This document shows, in pieces, positions 33,258-43,211 of a stretch of DNA of 64,000 nt (the first letter of the stretch is position 1; each line of letters begins with the position of its first letter). Under the pieces are notes generated by a model. That model made no database searches. It was not told the origin of the DNA and saw only the letters and a list, made by a program, of their open reading frames with translations. The stretch covers positions 449,864,980 through 449,928,979 of the forward strand of contig NC_085137.1 of the NCBI RefSeq assembly GCF_035046485.1, given 5' to 3'. Source of the stretch: Aedes albopictus (lineage: Eukaryota > Arthropoda > Insecta > Diptera > Culicidae). The translations under genes and the position numbers were made by a program.

Positions 33258-33433
33258 CCGTCATCATTTTTCGGAAAATAAAAAGCAGTTTTCTCGCCGC
33301 AAATCAAATCTAGGATCATGAAAATATATTCACTGCATTATATTCCTCATGTGGAGTACAGTGAATATATTTTCATAGCAAAAACTTTTGTTTTGAACGA
33401 GAAAACTGCTTTCAAATGTTTGATGATGACGAT
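33258..33433. repeat. Interrupted 176 bp palindrome
   Basis: Perfect 18 bp inner stem (33,318-33,335 with 33,359-33,376, ATGAAAATATATTCACTG) and perfect 15 bp outer stem AAAGCAGTTTTCTCG (33,282-33,296 with 33,398-33,412), plus weaker outer pairing of CATCATTTTTC with GATGATGAC. Probably an old hairpin MITE. Confidence 0.6.
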
Positions 33434-34865
33434 GATTTCAATGACGAAAAGTTCAACGTTAACAAGTGAAACTGGTTGACAATTCACTTTGACGTTTCGA
33501 TGAGGTACATCTGTCAGGAGGATGAGATAGCGAAAATTGATAGAGATTGTCGCAAATACGAGTTTTTCCAAAATCTTTATTACATATTTCTCTTAATAAT
33601 AGTATAAAATTAAAGCTTATAGATTGTTTACCAGTGTTGAATTGGAATTGATTTGATTCTCGTAAGTAAATTAATGATAGTGACATGCAGAAAGGATAAA
33701 GTTGTTAATAAAAAAAAAATCTTATATCATTATCTAGTGTCGCTGGGAAATATAGGCTTAAATCTACTTAAAATTATATAATTCATACTTACCCGGCATA
33801 GTGGTTGAATCTAAAACGAATCTTAAAGCTATTGTGAGTATAGTTAACATTGAAACATACATAACATGAAATTAAAACTTGACAAATGAAACTTAGGCTA
33901 CGAGGTAAACGAGACTACGCACCTATTCCATCATCCGCTGCATGAGGCGATAGAACTAAACTACTTCTTGTTAGTACATTGTAAGTCATTTGCAACATAA
34001 TTCTAATAAAATAAATATTAGTTTTAGCTTCTACAAAAGCTGCTGGAAAAAATCTAGTGTTTCTGCCACCGGTCCGAACACAGACACTTGAACGTGTACT
34101 TCCCATTTACGTCGACGAGAGGCTGTCCATTTATTACGTATCGAAAATTTCACGTTTTTTGTAAAGACAATGTAAACCCATTGTAAAATTTTTCGTTGAA
34201 AACTCCTAATATTTTTGTACGTAATGTTAGATTTCTCAAAACCCCATATATTAAAATCTTCCCAGCGGTAGGTACCAATCGTTCAGTACTGCGAAAATAA
34301 GGCAGATTTTTTTTATTGGGTCAATATTATACTTCCAATCAGATTTTTTTCTATTTCACCACTTTAATTTTATAAAATTTGGAATATGTCAATAAATATA
34401 TGAAGAAAAGGCTACATTTTATTTGTACACGATTTCGTTATTTTTGAAACATTTTGGTTTTTATAGTGCATTTTTTAGTTTTTATGATCACAAAAACATT
34501 TCGCCTTAAATTTTGGAACTTCTACCTCTCCTGTCAAAATTTTTCGTTATGTTCTAAATAAGTTCCAGGTGCAACATGTTTATAACAATCAGAATCAATG
34601 TTTTGGTTGATTTGGTTTGTAAACGGTTGTAACTAAGATTCGTTGAAACAATCAGATTAAACTTCAGTTACAAATTGGTTTCGCAAGTTTCGACTAATGA
34701 TGACGTTTGTTTTCATTTGGCTAGTTGTTATAAAACTGTTACACCTCAGTTTGGCATTAACAACAGGATTTTAATAGGTTTTAATTTTGTTTGTTTCATG
34801 AAAACTCAGATGCAACATGTTTGCAACGATGATCATTTCTATTTTAGTTGCAGGTGCTACTTGGG

Positions 34866-35310
34866 TGATGATTCTTCTAAAATTTGTTGAAGGACTCCTC
34901 CAGGAATTGCTTCAGGGGTTTCTACAGGTATTCTTTGAGGCGTTCCTTCAGAGGTTCCTCATGGAGGTCATCTGAATCACTGAATGAACTTTATTTTGTG
35001 ATTCCTCTAGGAGCTCCACCAGGGATTCCTCCAGGAATTAGTTCTGTGATTCCTTCATGAGTTTCTTATGTGGTTTCTCATTTAATTCCTTCAGTGAGTC
35101 CTCCATGAGCTTTTCCAGGGATTTCATCAGAAACTTCTTCAGAAATTCTCCCAGCAGTTCCTACAGGAGCATTTTTCAGGGATTCTTGCAGAAGATCCTT
35201 CAGGTATTTCTTTAAGGATTCCTCCTCGAGTACATTCACTTATTCCTCTAGTAGTATCTTCGGGAACTCCTTCAGAAGTCCCTTCAAGAATTCTTTCAGC
35301 GTAAAATTAC
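34866..35310 (+). repeat. Degenerate TTCAGG array
   Basis: TTCCTCCAGGAATTAGTTC and GGGATTCTTGCAG type units, no coding. Confidence 0.5.
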
Positions 35311-35780
35311 ATTGGTTTCGTTTATTTTTTTTTGGAGGATTTGCCAATACATGTCAGCGAATTGCATTTCGTCGTCACTGAAATAAAAAAAAATCGATCA
35401 GAACACTTGAAGAATTTCCTTGGGCATAGAGTATCTCGAAGTCAGTGCAAGTCTTGAGGAATTCATGTTCAACGATCAATGTATATCACAACCGAAGATT
35501 TGTGTCTCCATGTGCTCTTTTTACGATATGAAGAACTGGGGAGAGAGGGCAGTAGGGTCTGGGACCATTTGGGCAGGAACACCTATTTTGGGCACGGTTG
35601 TATTGACGTTCTAGATTTGCGCACAGAGTGGAGGGAGTATGTGTCATCATTAATGCTTCCTGAGTGGGGGTTATCAGATACAAAAAGTGGCGCCTTCTAT
35701 CTCTTTCGCTTTTTCAAAGAGTTTGTCCCGTAGGAAAGAAAGAGAGCGATTTCTTGATGACGTCACCGTGCAATGGAATA
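35311..35780. other. Gene-free stretch
   Basis: Short ORFs at 35,420-35,733 overlap in several frames without homology that I recognise. Confidence 0.3.
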
Positions 35781-35888
35781 TAGGGCACTGCACTGTTTTT
35801 GTATGGGGTTTTGACGTTTCTTGGCCTTGTTGTTTACAAATTTTCCGTGAGAGTGCAAGAGAAGGAGATAATTTCATGCAGTGCCCTA
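35781..35888 (+). mobile_element. TAGGGCACTGCA MITE, solo copy (108 bp)
   Basis: Perfect 12 bp ends TAGGGCACTGCA and TGCAGTGCCCTA, flanked by TA on both sides (TATAGGG and CCCTATA). Interior as in the 7,698 copy, with a few bases missing before TTTTTGTATGGGG. Confidence 0.8.
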
Positions 35889-36308
35889 TATGTAGGTTCT
35901 ACAGAACCACACTGGACGAGAACACTGTAACTATGGGTAAAAATTTAAAATTTTCTCTAATGTTAAAAATGTTACAACTAATAAATGAACATTTCCAGAG
36001 TCCCTGAAGAAGGTCCCAAACGGACCGAAGCGTCAGACAAAGTAAAATAAATAGTGTTCTTTTTTTGTCAAGACTGACAAGCCACAACGAAACAGTTTCG
36101 TAAAACAGTCGAACACACCAACAATGCCTCCTTTAACGTCCACGCCTCGTGGCCGTAGAGGGCAACCGGAAGAATCAGTGTCTTATATAGAACGAATTTC
36201 GTTTGCGATTGCAAACTACGGGAACTAATCAGGTTACGCAATCCGTAAAAGGCCCTATTTGCAGCTGCGATTACGCCTTTTCACTTCACGGGAAACGTCA
36301 ATGTCACA

Positions 36309-37308
36309 TCCCAAGTAACAATTCCATCGCTGATTGGTTTTGTTTGATTTTTATTATTTTTTTATTACAGCAATAATTAAAACTCACAGTTTTATGACTG
36401 CTTTTATGAAAACCATTAATAAAATGTTTTATAGTATACTTGAAGATATCCATAAAGACAGATTTTAATAGTAAACAAAACTTTCCGATATGTAAACCTT
36501 CTGGCAATCATTATTACCGCAATAAAACTGTTAAAACTCTCAAGAGATGGCGGTCCGTTCGATTAGTAACGACATCTGTTGGTGGAAAAGCAGAAACTAC
36601 GACACTGCTAGGTTTATTGCGGTCATCATAAAAGTAAACTTGCTTTCGTTTTATTTTCGCTGATTATGGTCGTCTCCATATTGAAGAATTAGCTTACGTG
36701 AATGAAAAATAGTTAATTTTGCTTAAATTAGCAATGAATTGATAGTTTGCAACCATTTTCATAACATGCTCACATAAATAAACTCTCTGTGCTGAGTTTT
36801 CTTGTGATTCGGGATAGTTTTACTAAATTCACAAATTGATTTATTTCATTCCAAGATGATAATATTCACTATTTTCGAAGCGCATTAATTTTATGATTCT
36901 GCAACCCCAATATTCACGGTAAATTCGAATGCGCATAAGCCTACCAGCACAATAACTACTAAAATACTACTTTGAAGTAATCGCTTTCTACTTACGAATG
37001 ATGTATCCTCCTGAACTTTACGTGCCATCGGAGAAGCTTCTCTGCATCTTGAGCTGTCATAGTTTTTGTTGAAAAAAAACAACAACAATCGAGAATGGGA
37101 AATATTTCAACTAGGTTTTAAAACGGGTTTATTGATACTCTTAATGCGGTTTGCAAAACCTCTCCGAGAGTGGTCCACTTAGCCGGAAGATACTCTTAAA
37201 GAGGTTATCAAGAGGTTTTGATGTATGATTCAGTTTTATTGCAAGTTTTATAAAATTAGTCATGAAGATCTCTTGTAGAGCCGAACAAAACTTAAAATGT
37301 TACTTGGG
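36309..37308. mobile_element. 1,000 bp CCCAAGTAAC-TIR element with 8 bp TSD
   Basis: Begins TCCCAAGTAACA and ends TGTTACTTGGG, flanked by ATGTCACA at 36,301-36,308 and 37,309-37,316, so an 8 bp duplication as made by hAT-type transposases. It interrupts a LINE relic. Interior AT-rich, with short open frames but no recognisable transposase. Confidence 0.75.
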
Positions 37309-37380
37309 ATGTCACAAGTATTCCAAGATCAACATAACTTCAACAACTTCAAACACCATCGATCACTACCTTAGCACTAA

Positions 37381-37530
37381 GGGGCTGTCCATAAACCACG
37401 TGGTCATAAGGGGGGGTTCGGCCAATGACCATTTTGTATGGACAAATAAAAAAATTTGTATGGACTAATGACCACGCGGGGGGGGTTTGAAAAGTCCCAA
37501 AAAATGACCACGTGGTTTATGGACAGCCCC
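37381..37530. mobile_element. 150 bp Harbinger-like MITE with TAA duplication
   Basis: Perfect ends GGGGCTGTCCATAAACCACG and inverse, extending through GTGGTCAT, flanked by TAA at 37,378-37,380 and 37,531-37,533. A TWA 3 bp duplication and G-rich ends point to PIF/Harbinger. It lies in the same LINE relic as the 36,309 element. Confidence 0.8.
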
Positions 37531-37640
37531 TAATACCACGCTGCCTCTACTTGCTATCATGTACTTTTTCTTGGTAGAGTTAATCGTTAAGCCTATCCTC
37601 GCTGTCTTTCTCTTCAGAGAAGCATAAAATTCCTCCACTC

Positions 37641-37954
37641 GATGTGACCCCCCCCCCCCTCATTTCACCTAATCATACGCTGCTTTAAAAATAATGAACG
37701 AATGGCGAGTCTGTAAGTTGTATTCCCAAATTTTTTTTAGGGTCATCCGTAGGTTAAAAAAATGATCAGTCCCTCACGACAACCAGCCCGGTATTTGCGG
37801 GACAGTACCTTATATGCCGAATTTAACCGGGTATTTCCTCTGTAATTGGCAGACACTAGCCTGTGCTTTTTCTTGTAAATTCGACATAATATCAGGACAT
37901 CCAACCAGCTGGTAGGCATTTTTTCATCATCCCAAACCTTTACAATATTCTGGT
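37641..37954. other. Gene-free stretch between LINE relics
   Basis: Contains a 13-base C run near 37,650. Nothing else recognised. Confidence 0.3.
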
Positions 37955-38482
37955 GGATCGAATGATAGTCTTCCGGAGGAAGAAGCGCCAGCCGGAAGAA
38001 CGTGATCGTGAGGCGATGGAAGAGCTGTACCGTGCAAAGGACACACGGAAGTTCTACGAGAAGCTGAATCGCTCGGGCAGAGGTTTTGTGTCACAAGCTG
38101 ACATGTGCCGAGACAATCACGGGATTCTTCTCTCGAGCGAGTGTAAGGTGGTCGAGAGGTGGCGGCAGCATTATGATGTACACCTCAATGGTGACGTTGC
38201 AAGTACCGAAGGTGGCCTGGTAACGGATCTAGCAGTACGAGCACAGGACGAAAGATTTCCAGCACCTAACCTCCAAGAGATTGAGGAGGAGGTTGGCCGG
38301 TTGTAAAACTACAAAGCCGCTGTAGCAGATTAATAACCTAAAATAAGGTGGGGAAGCACTGGTGAGAGCACTACACTATGTCGTTACCAAGATTTAGGAG
38401 GAGGAAGTATTACCGGAGGAATGGATGGAAGGTATCGTGTGTCCCATCTACAAAAGGGCGACAAGTTGGATTGCGGGAACTA

Positions 38483-38724
38483 CACAGCTAATCGCATTCG
38501 GTAATTTTTACCGAAATCTCAACCGCTGAGCGTTCGGTAATGGATTTTTAACGAAATTCTGTAAAAAAATAACAAATTTCGGTAAAATGTTATCGTTTAT
38601 CTGTCAAACTCTAACAAACTTCGGTAGAAGTTGCTACCTTTACCATTTTTTTCCTGTAAAATAAACTTAACGGTTGAGATTTCGGTAAAACATTACCGAA
38701 GTCGGTGATTTTTTTCTAACTGTG
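38483..38724. mobile_element. 242 bp MITE with TA duplication, inside the LINE
   Basis: Ends CACAGCTAA and TTCTAACTGTG (inverse CACAGTTAGAA), flanked by TA at 38,481-38,482 and 38,725-38,726. Repeated TTCGGTAA and TTACCGAA motifs fill the interior. Removing it with one TA reads AACTAC then CGCGCG, restoring the LINE motif CGNYRAIT, so both borders are certain. Confidence 0.85.
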
Positions 38725-39371
38725 TACCGCGCGATCACAATACTGAGCGCTGCCTACAAGAAACTCTCTCAAATTTTATGCCGCCGTCTATCACCGATTG
38801 CAAGAGAGTTCGTGGGGCAATATCAGGCTGGATTTATGGGTGAACGCGCTACAACGGACCAGACGTTCGCCATCCGCCAGGTGTTGCAGAAATGCCGCGA
38901 ATAAAACGTGCCCACATATCACTTGTTCATAGATTTCAAATCGGCATATGATACAATCGATCGAAAACAGCTATGGCAGATTATGCACGAATACGGATTC
39001 CAGGATAAACTGATACGATTGATCAAGGCGACGATGGATCGAGTGATGTGCGTAGTTCGAGTATCAGGGACACTCTCGAGTCCCTTCGAATCTCACGGAG
39101 GGTTACGGCAAGGTGATGGTCTTCCGTGCTTGCTGTTCAACATTGCTTTAGAGAGTGTAATTAGGAGAGCGGGGATAAACACGAGTGGATCGATTTTCTC
39201 GAAGTCCGTTCAGTTGCTTGGTTTCGCTGATGATATTGATATTATAGCTCGCAAATTTGAGGCGAAGCCGGAAACGTACATCCGACTCAAGAATGAAGCC
39301 AAGTGAATCGGATTAGCCATTAATGTGTCGTAGACAAAATACATGAAGGTGAAGGGCTCTAAGGAGGAATT

Positions 39372-39818
39372 TTTTATTCTTCAATCACTTAACCTAATTT
39401 ACAGCTCTATTGTCCACTAGGGCACTGCGTGAGCGATTCCAATTGGCAGCTGCACTTACACATTGTACAGCGCCTAAATGTATTCTATTCTTATTCCATT
39501 AATTCTAATTCAAACTGGTAGCCTTTTGCGCTGCTGTCACTTCTCTACCCTGTCCATGGTAGAATGATGAGCACACGATGTTGCTGTGTGGCTCTTGTTC
39601 CATTTCCAGTCCGATTGGGGGTCCATTATGAGTTGCCGTTAGCCGATATCCAAGTTTCCGGGTCCGTTAGAGCATATGCTCAGATGAGGATCAGATGTCA
39701 GCCGCTCTCGGGGGGAAGAGCACCTGACGAAAAATTGCATGTGCCGGGACTGGGATCGAACCCATGACCATCCACTTATGAAGTGAACGTGTAGCCACTA
39801 CGCTACGGGCCCCGGCTG
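39372..39818 (-). mobile_element. tRNA-derived SINE (447 bp) with 10 bp TSD
   Basis: Minus-strand head GTAGCGTAGTGGCTACACG (A box) and GGGTTCGATCCC (B box), a long body, and an A-rich 3' end at low coordinates. AGGAGGAATT flanks it at 39,362-39,371 and 39,819-39,828. It interrupts the LINE relic. Longer than the other SINEs here. Confidence 0.8.
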
Positions 39819-40262
39819 AGGAGGAATTACCACGTCCGCCACCCCAAATTTTTATCGACGGTGATGAAATCGAGGCGATTGAAAAATTCGTCTACTTGGG
39901 CTCACTGGTAACCATCGACAATGACACCAGCAGAGAAATTCTTAGGCGCATTTTGGCAGGAAATCGAGCTTAATTTGAATGCCGCAGAACTCTACGATCG
40001 AACGAAGTTCGCCGTAACACAAAGTTAACTATCTACAAAACGCTGATTAGACCGGTAGTTCTCTATGGGCACGAAGCATGGACTCTACGTGCAGAGGACA
40101 AACGCGCCCTTGGAGATTTCAAATGGTATGCAACACATCTACGGCGAAGTGCAGATGGAAGACGGGATTTAGAGAAAGCGAATGAACCACGAGCAACATC
40201 AGCGCTGATGAGAGAATCAACTATCGTCCACACCGCGAAAATCGGGAGATATTTCATTAAAA

Positions 40263-41318
40263 TGAACATCTTCGATCCTACAGTCGAGACGTGTTTTCGC
40301 CAAATTCTGTTTATGATTTTCGATCGTCTTGATGTCGGCTCAGCACATGCATATTATTGTTTAATTTTTCGTGAGCAATTGTAATGTTGCTGGACGTACA
40401 GATCGATGTTAGTTGGTGAGCTCGTTCAATATTATTATTGTTGAATTTTCGGTTTTCAGTATAAAATTGGCGTAGATTTATCTTTTATCATCGCCAACGT
40501 TTGGATTTCGCATTGGACCAACTTCAGGGCTCGATACACAAATCAACGGGTCACACAAATTATGCAAATTTTGTAACAGTCGGGTTACAAGCGGTCACGC
40601 CGTCTGGTACACTTTTGGGCAATTTGTTCCGAATAGGATTGGGAATTCCGGGTGGTGGGGGGTGGTAGAAATGGGAAATGCGATGAAGTAGCACTACATC
40701 ACTTACCTTATTCAGCAGTTGGCACAATCCTTGTTGACGGACATGGATACGTTTCAGTTGAACATTTCAACAAACAAAAGACCTAACAAGTTACCATTGA
40801 AAACACGAGTCACGCGATGGTTCCCTCCAATGCTGAAATCTTCGTACTGTTCTACTTGATAGTGGCGATAGCGCATGAGCGTTAGACGTTCTAATGTCTA
40901 TATTAATTCACCTTTGAAGAGTCGACAAATATAAATCTAGCGGACAAGAGTTTTTTTTTTCAATTCTGGGTTGATTTCTTTCTCGGTATGCAACACGTCA
41001 ATCAATATTTTTCGTTATAATTTGTAAGATCTATTTTCAAATTCTCAAGAACATTGATACAAACTTGTTGGTTTTTACACGGACGACACCACAACAAATA
41101 ACTGCACGTTTGTATTGAGATCACTGCATCCTAACGTATCACATTGTGTGTTGTTTAATGATCCTCCTTCCCACAAATTCAACACTTCCCTTCCAACAGC
41201 ATGCCAGAAATCGACGTCACCGCACCCAATTTCCGATCGACAAGTTCCATCCGCCGCGGTTGAACCTACACGATTGGATTGGCCGAGATAGAGAAAACAC
41301 AGATTTAACAAGATGAAA
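40263..41318. other. Gene-free stretch, 3' flank of the SAC3D1-like gene
   Basis: AT-rich. The minus strand at 41,075-41,356 is open for 93 codons; it could hold 3' UTR or a further small exon of the upstream gene, but shows no homology that I recognise. Confidence 0.3.
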
Positions 41319-41447
41319 TTAATCAATTGAAGCAAGGGCAATTTGTAGGTGCACAACTAAGTTAGTAGGTGAATCGAGTTGCGAGCATTCACAAATCGCG
41401 ACGTGGACTGAACCTGCTGAGTTTAGCAGTGGACTCATCGAACTTAC
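41319..41447 (-). other. Alternative 3' end of the SAC3D1-like CDS (unspliced read-through)
   Basis: If the GTAAGT after 41,448 is not used, 42 more codons follow before the stop. They show no family resemblance. Nearby acceptors (AACTCAG, 31 bp away) would make an intron too short to be credible. Confidence 0.35.
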
Positions 41448-42315
41448 CACTGATTTGCTGGAATCGAATCGTGTCTTCTCGAATTTCACTGACCGCCCGG
41501 CTAGAACGCTGCTGATGGCAGTTGACGGATTGTGATCCTTGTCCTTCTCGTCGTCGCTGTCGTCGTCCCACCAAGCATCTTTCGGTGTGATTACCGGAGC
41601 AGAAGTGTGCTGCGCCACGGTTGATTGATCCGGTGTTGGAGATTCTTCAACCTGAACCAGTTGGAGGTTGTAGTGGTGGCAGTCTTCGATCAGCGACGAA
41701 TGTTCACGCCGTTGATAAAGGAGAACGTGAGCGATCCACTCGAGCGGAACGGATAGAACCTTACTTTGGAATGCGGTGGAGAATCGGAGCAGTAGCTGCT
41801 GGCGGATTGTTGGCACTTTCAGGGTGGCAAGAGCTGCTTCCAGGGGTGGAAGCTTCTGGATCAATAGGAGCACCCGATGGAAGTTGTAGCGTAGGTATTC
41901 GATGTTCATTGACAGTTGCAAGGAAAGACGCTTCCGAATGTTCTTGGGAAGACTGATTCCTCGAGTCAAGGCCTCGCTGCTTCCCAAGTTAAAAGCAAGA
42001 TAGAGTGCCTCCATCCTGATTCTGCGATTTTGGTTATAGGGAGTGGACTCCTCGTCCAGGTCATCGTAACAGCGAAGAACTTTTTTGAGACATTCCTGCA
42101 GGTGGGTGCTGCAAATTTTCGGGTCAAATTCGTTTATGTGTGATTCACATAAAACGTAGGCACTGTAAGCAAGGAAGCATACTATCGGTTCCAGAATGTC
42201 CAGGGTGTCTTTTGCTGCGAGATTCTGCATAACCACTTCTTGACGAACTGCTCTTAGGCGATCGAAGATGAACTCGTACCGGAAGTTGTACGGTCGACGT
42301 TCGTCAGGCACAACT
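41448..42315 (-). CDS. SAC3D1: SAC3D1-like SAC3/GANP-domain protein, main exon
   Basis: Acceptor CTATTTCAG just above 42,315 joins exon 2 in phase 2, giving YLLTE then VVPDERRPYNFRYEFIFD, RLRAVRQEVV, the signature SAC3/GANP block. A helical region follows (IVCFLAYSAYVLCESHINEF, LYLAFNLGSSEALTR, IEYLRYNFHRVLLLIQKLP), then an acidic tail (WWDDDSDDEKDKD). SAC3-family proteins act in mRNA export or, for SAC3D1/SHD1, are reported at centrosomes. A consensus donor GTAAGT follows codon GTG at 41,448, but the frame stays open to a stop at 41,319, so the true C-terminus is uncertain. Frame intact. Confidence 0.85.
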
Positions 42316-43211
42316 CTGAAATAGTTAAGCATTAGTTAAGCACTTACTTGACATATAATACAATTTAAACTGATAGATTTTCGACATTCATATATGTATA
42401 ACACTTTTTTTCAATTGTGGGTACTTCTAAAAGATGATATTTGCTCGACGTTTCGATTCTTTTATCAGTCCTTTTGTCATGGAAAAGTACATATTTTGTT
42501 CAAGTTAGGACAAACAGGGACAAACCTATGCCGCATTTGGTGGATTGTCACAACAAAGTTCAATTGTGACGTTGTCATAATTGTTGCACGATAGTTGGAA
42601 ATTGTTTCAATGATCTAGTGTAAATAACATGCTCATGAGCAGTTCATAAATCTTTAGCCTGTAAAAGGCCGAATGAGCTTTTGTAAACGAAACCCTCTCT
42701 CAGCTTTTCAATATGTCAACACGTCAACACATGCTCAACAGTAGTTTACGCAATAAAGTGCAGAATGAAGATTTTTACAGCACGAGTTGTATATTTAATC
42801 ACGAGGCTTGCCGAGTTGCATAATTACGACCAGTGCTGTAAAAATCAAGTTCTGCACCAAGTTGCGTACAACGTTTTTTTTGCAATTTCGTAAATTACCA
42901 CTTGATGATAGTTTTTAACAAAACTGTTTCATCAAACTGCACATTGATGTTCATAGCCATATTTAAGAAAGTTTGCTCGTAGCAGGTTGTGCAGTTGTCA
43001 CAATGTTTCAAACCTGCGTCCAGAAAGCATCAAAAAAGTGATCAAAACTGCAAACAGTGCTGTAATTGTTCATTACGCAACGCAAATCAGTGCTGTAATA
43101 AACCATTACAGCACTGCTAATTTGGTGTGGGAAAGTAGACCTATTCCTGGCAGATTCGCGTGAGGTAAAACAGCCTATTACGATGCGAAATTGCAAAAAA
43201 GAACTTTCATA

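Larger units (their letters stand above)
32079..34865. mobile_element. Possible 2.8 kb composite CCCAAG-TIR element
   Basis: The left tip CCCAAGCAACAC and right tip GTGCTACTTGGG are imperfect inverses, and both outer flanks are the same degenerate array, as if one array were split. The interior holds two smaller MITEs (32,801 and 33,258) and otherwise AT-rich sequence with GCAACATGTTT and GTTGCAACC motifs. No transposase. The pairing of the two tips is tentative. Confidence 0.3.
36115..37640 (-). pseudogene. LINE 3' relic (RT C-terminal region) split by two DNA elements
   Basis: On the minus strand, 37,640 to 37,534 reads LKRKTARIGLTINSTKKKY...ASRGSVV. After a MITE it continues GAKVVIDGV. 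After a 1,000 bp TIR element it continues DVSREVKRR, then SSRSLQSQTKFVLYKT-like and PVALYGHEAWTLKE-like sequence near 36,130. Frameshifts are present. This is the region after the RT domain of a non-LTR element related to the one at 37,957 (which has SREILRR and LYGHEAWTL). Removing the insertions and one TSD copy restores continuity. Confidence 0.7.
37957..40262 (+). pseudogene. Degenerate non-LTR retrotransposon (reverse transcriptase), RTE-like
   Basis: Open pieces: 37,953-38,306 (linker before RT, DREAMEELYRAKDTRKFYEK), then frameshifted CPIYK...CGNY, interrupted by a MITE, then RAITILSAAYKKLSQIL and QYQAGFMGERATTDQ (38,725-38,903), an in-frame TAA, then HLFIDFKSAYDTID and GGLRQGDGLPCLLFNIALE and LGFADDIDII (38,908-39,306). 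After a SINE insertion, 39,829-40,235 encodes IEKFVYLGSLV, TKLTIYKTLIRPVVLYGHEA and MEDG. RT motifs 3-5 including FADD are visible. Stops, frameshifts and two insertions make it dead. RTE/JAM1-like is my best clade guess. Confidence 0.8.

Noticed and set aside
41075..41356. 93-codon minus-strand ORF as a last exon of the SAC3D1-like gene
   Set aside because: No acceptor in the correct phase was convincing and the sequence has no family resemblance.
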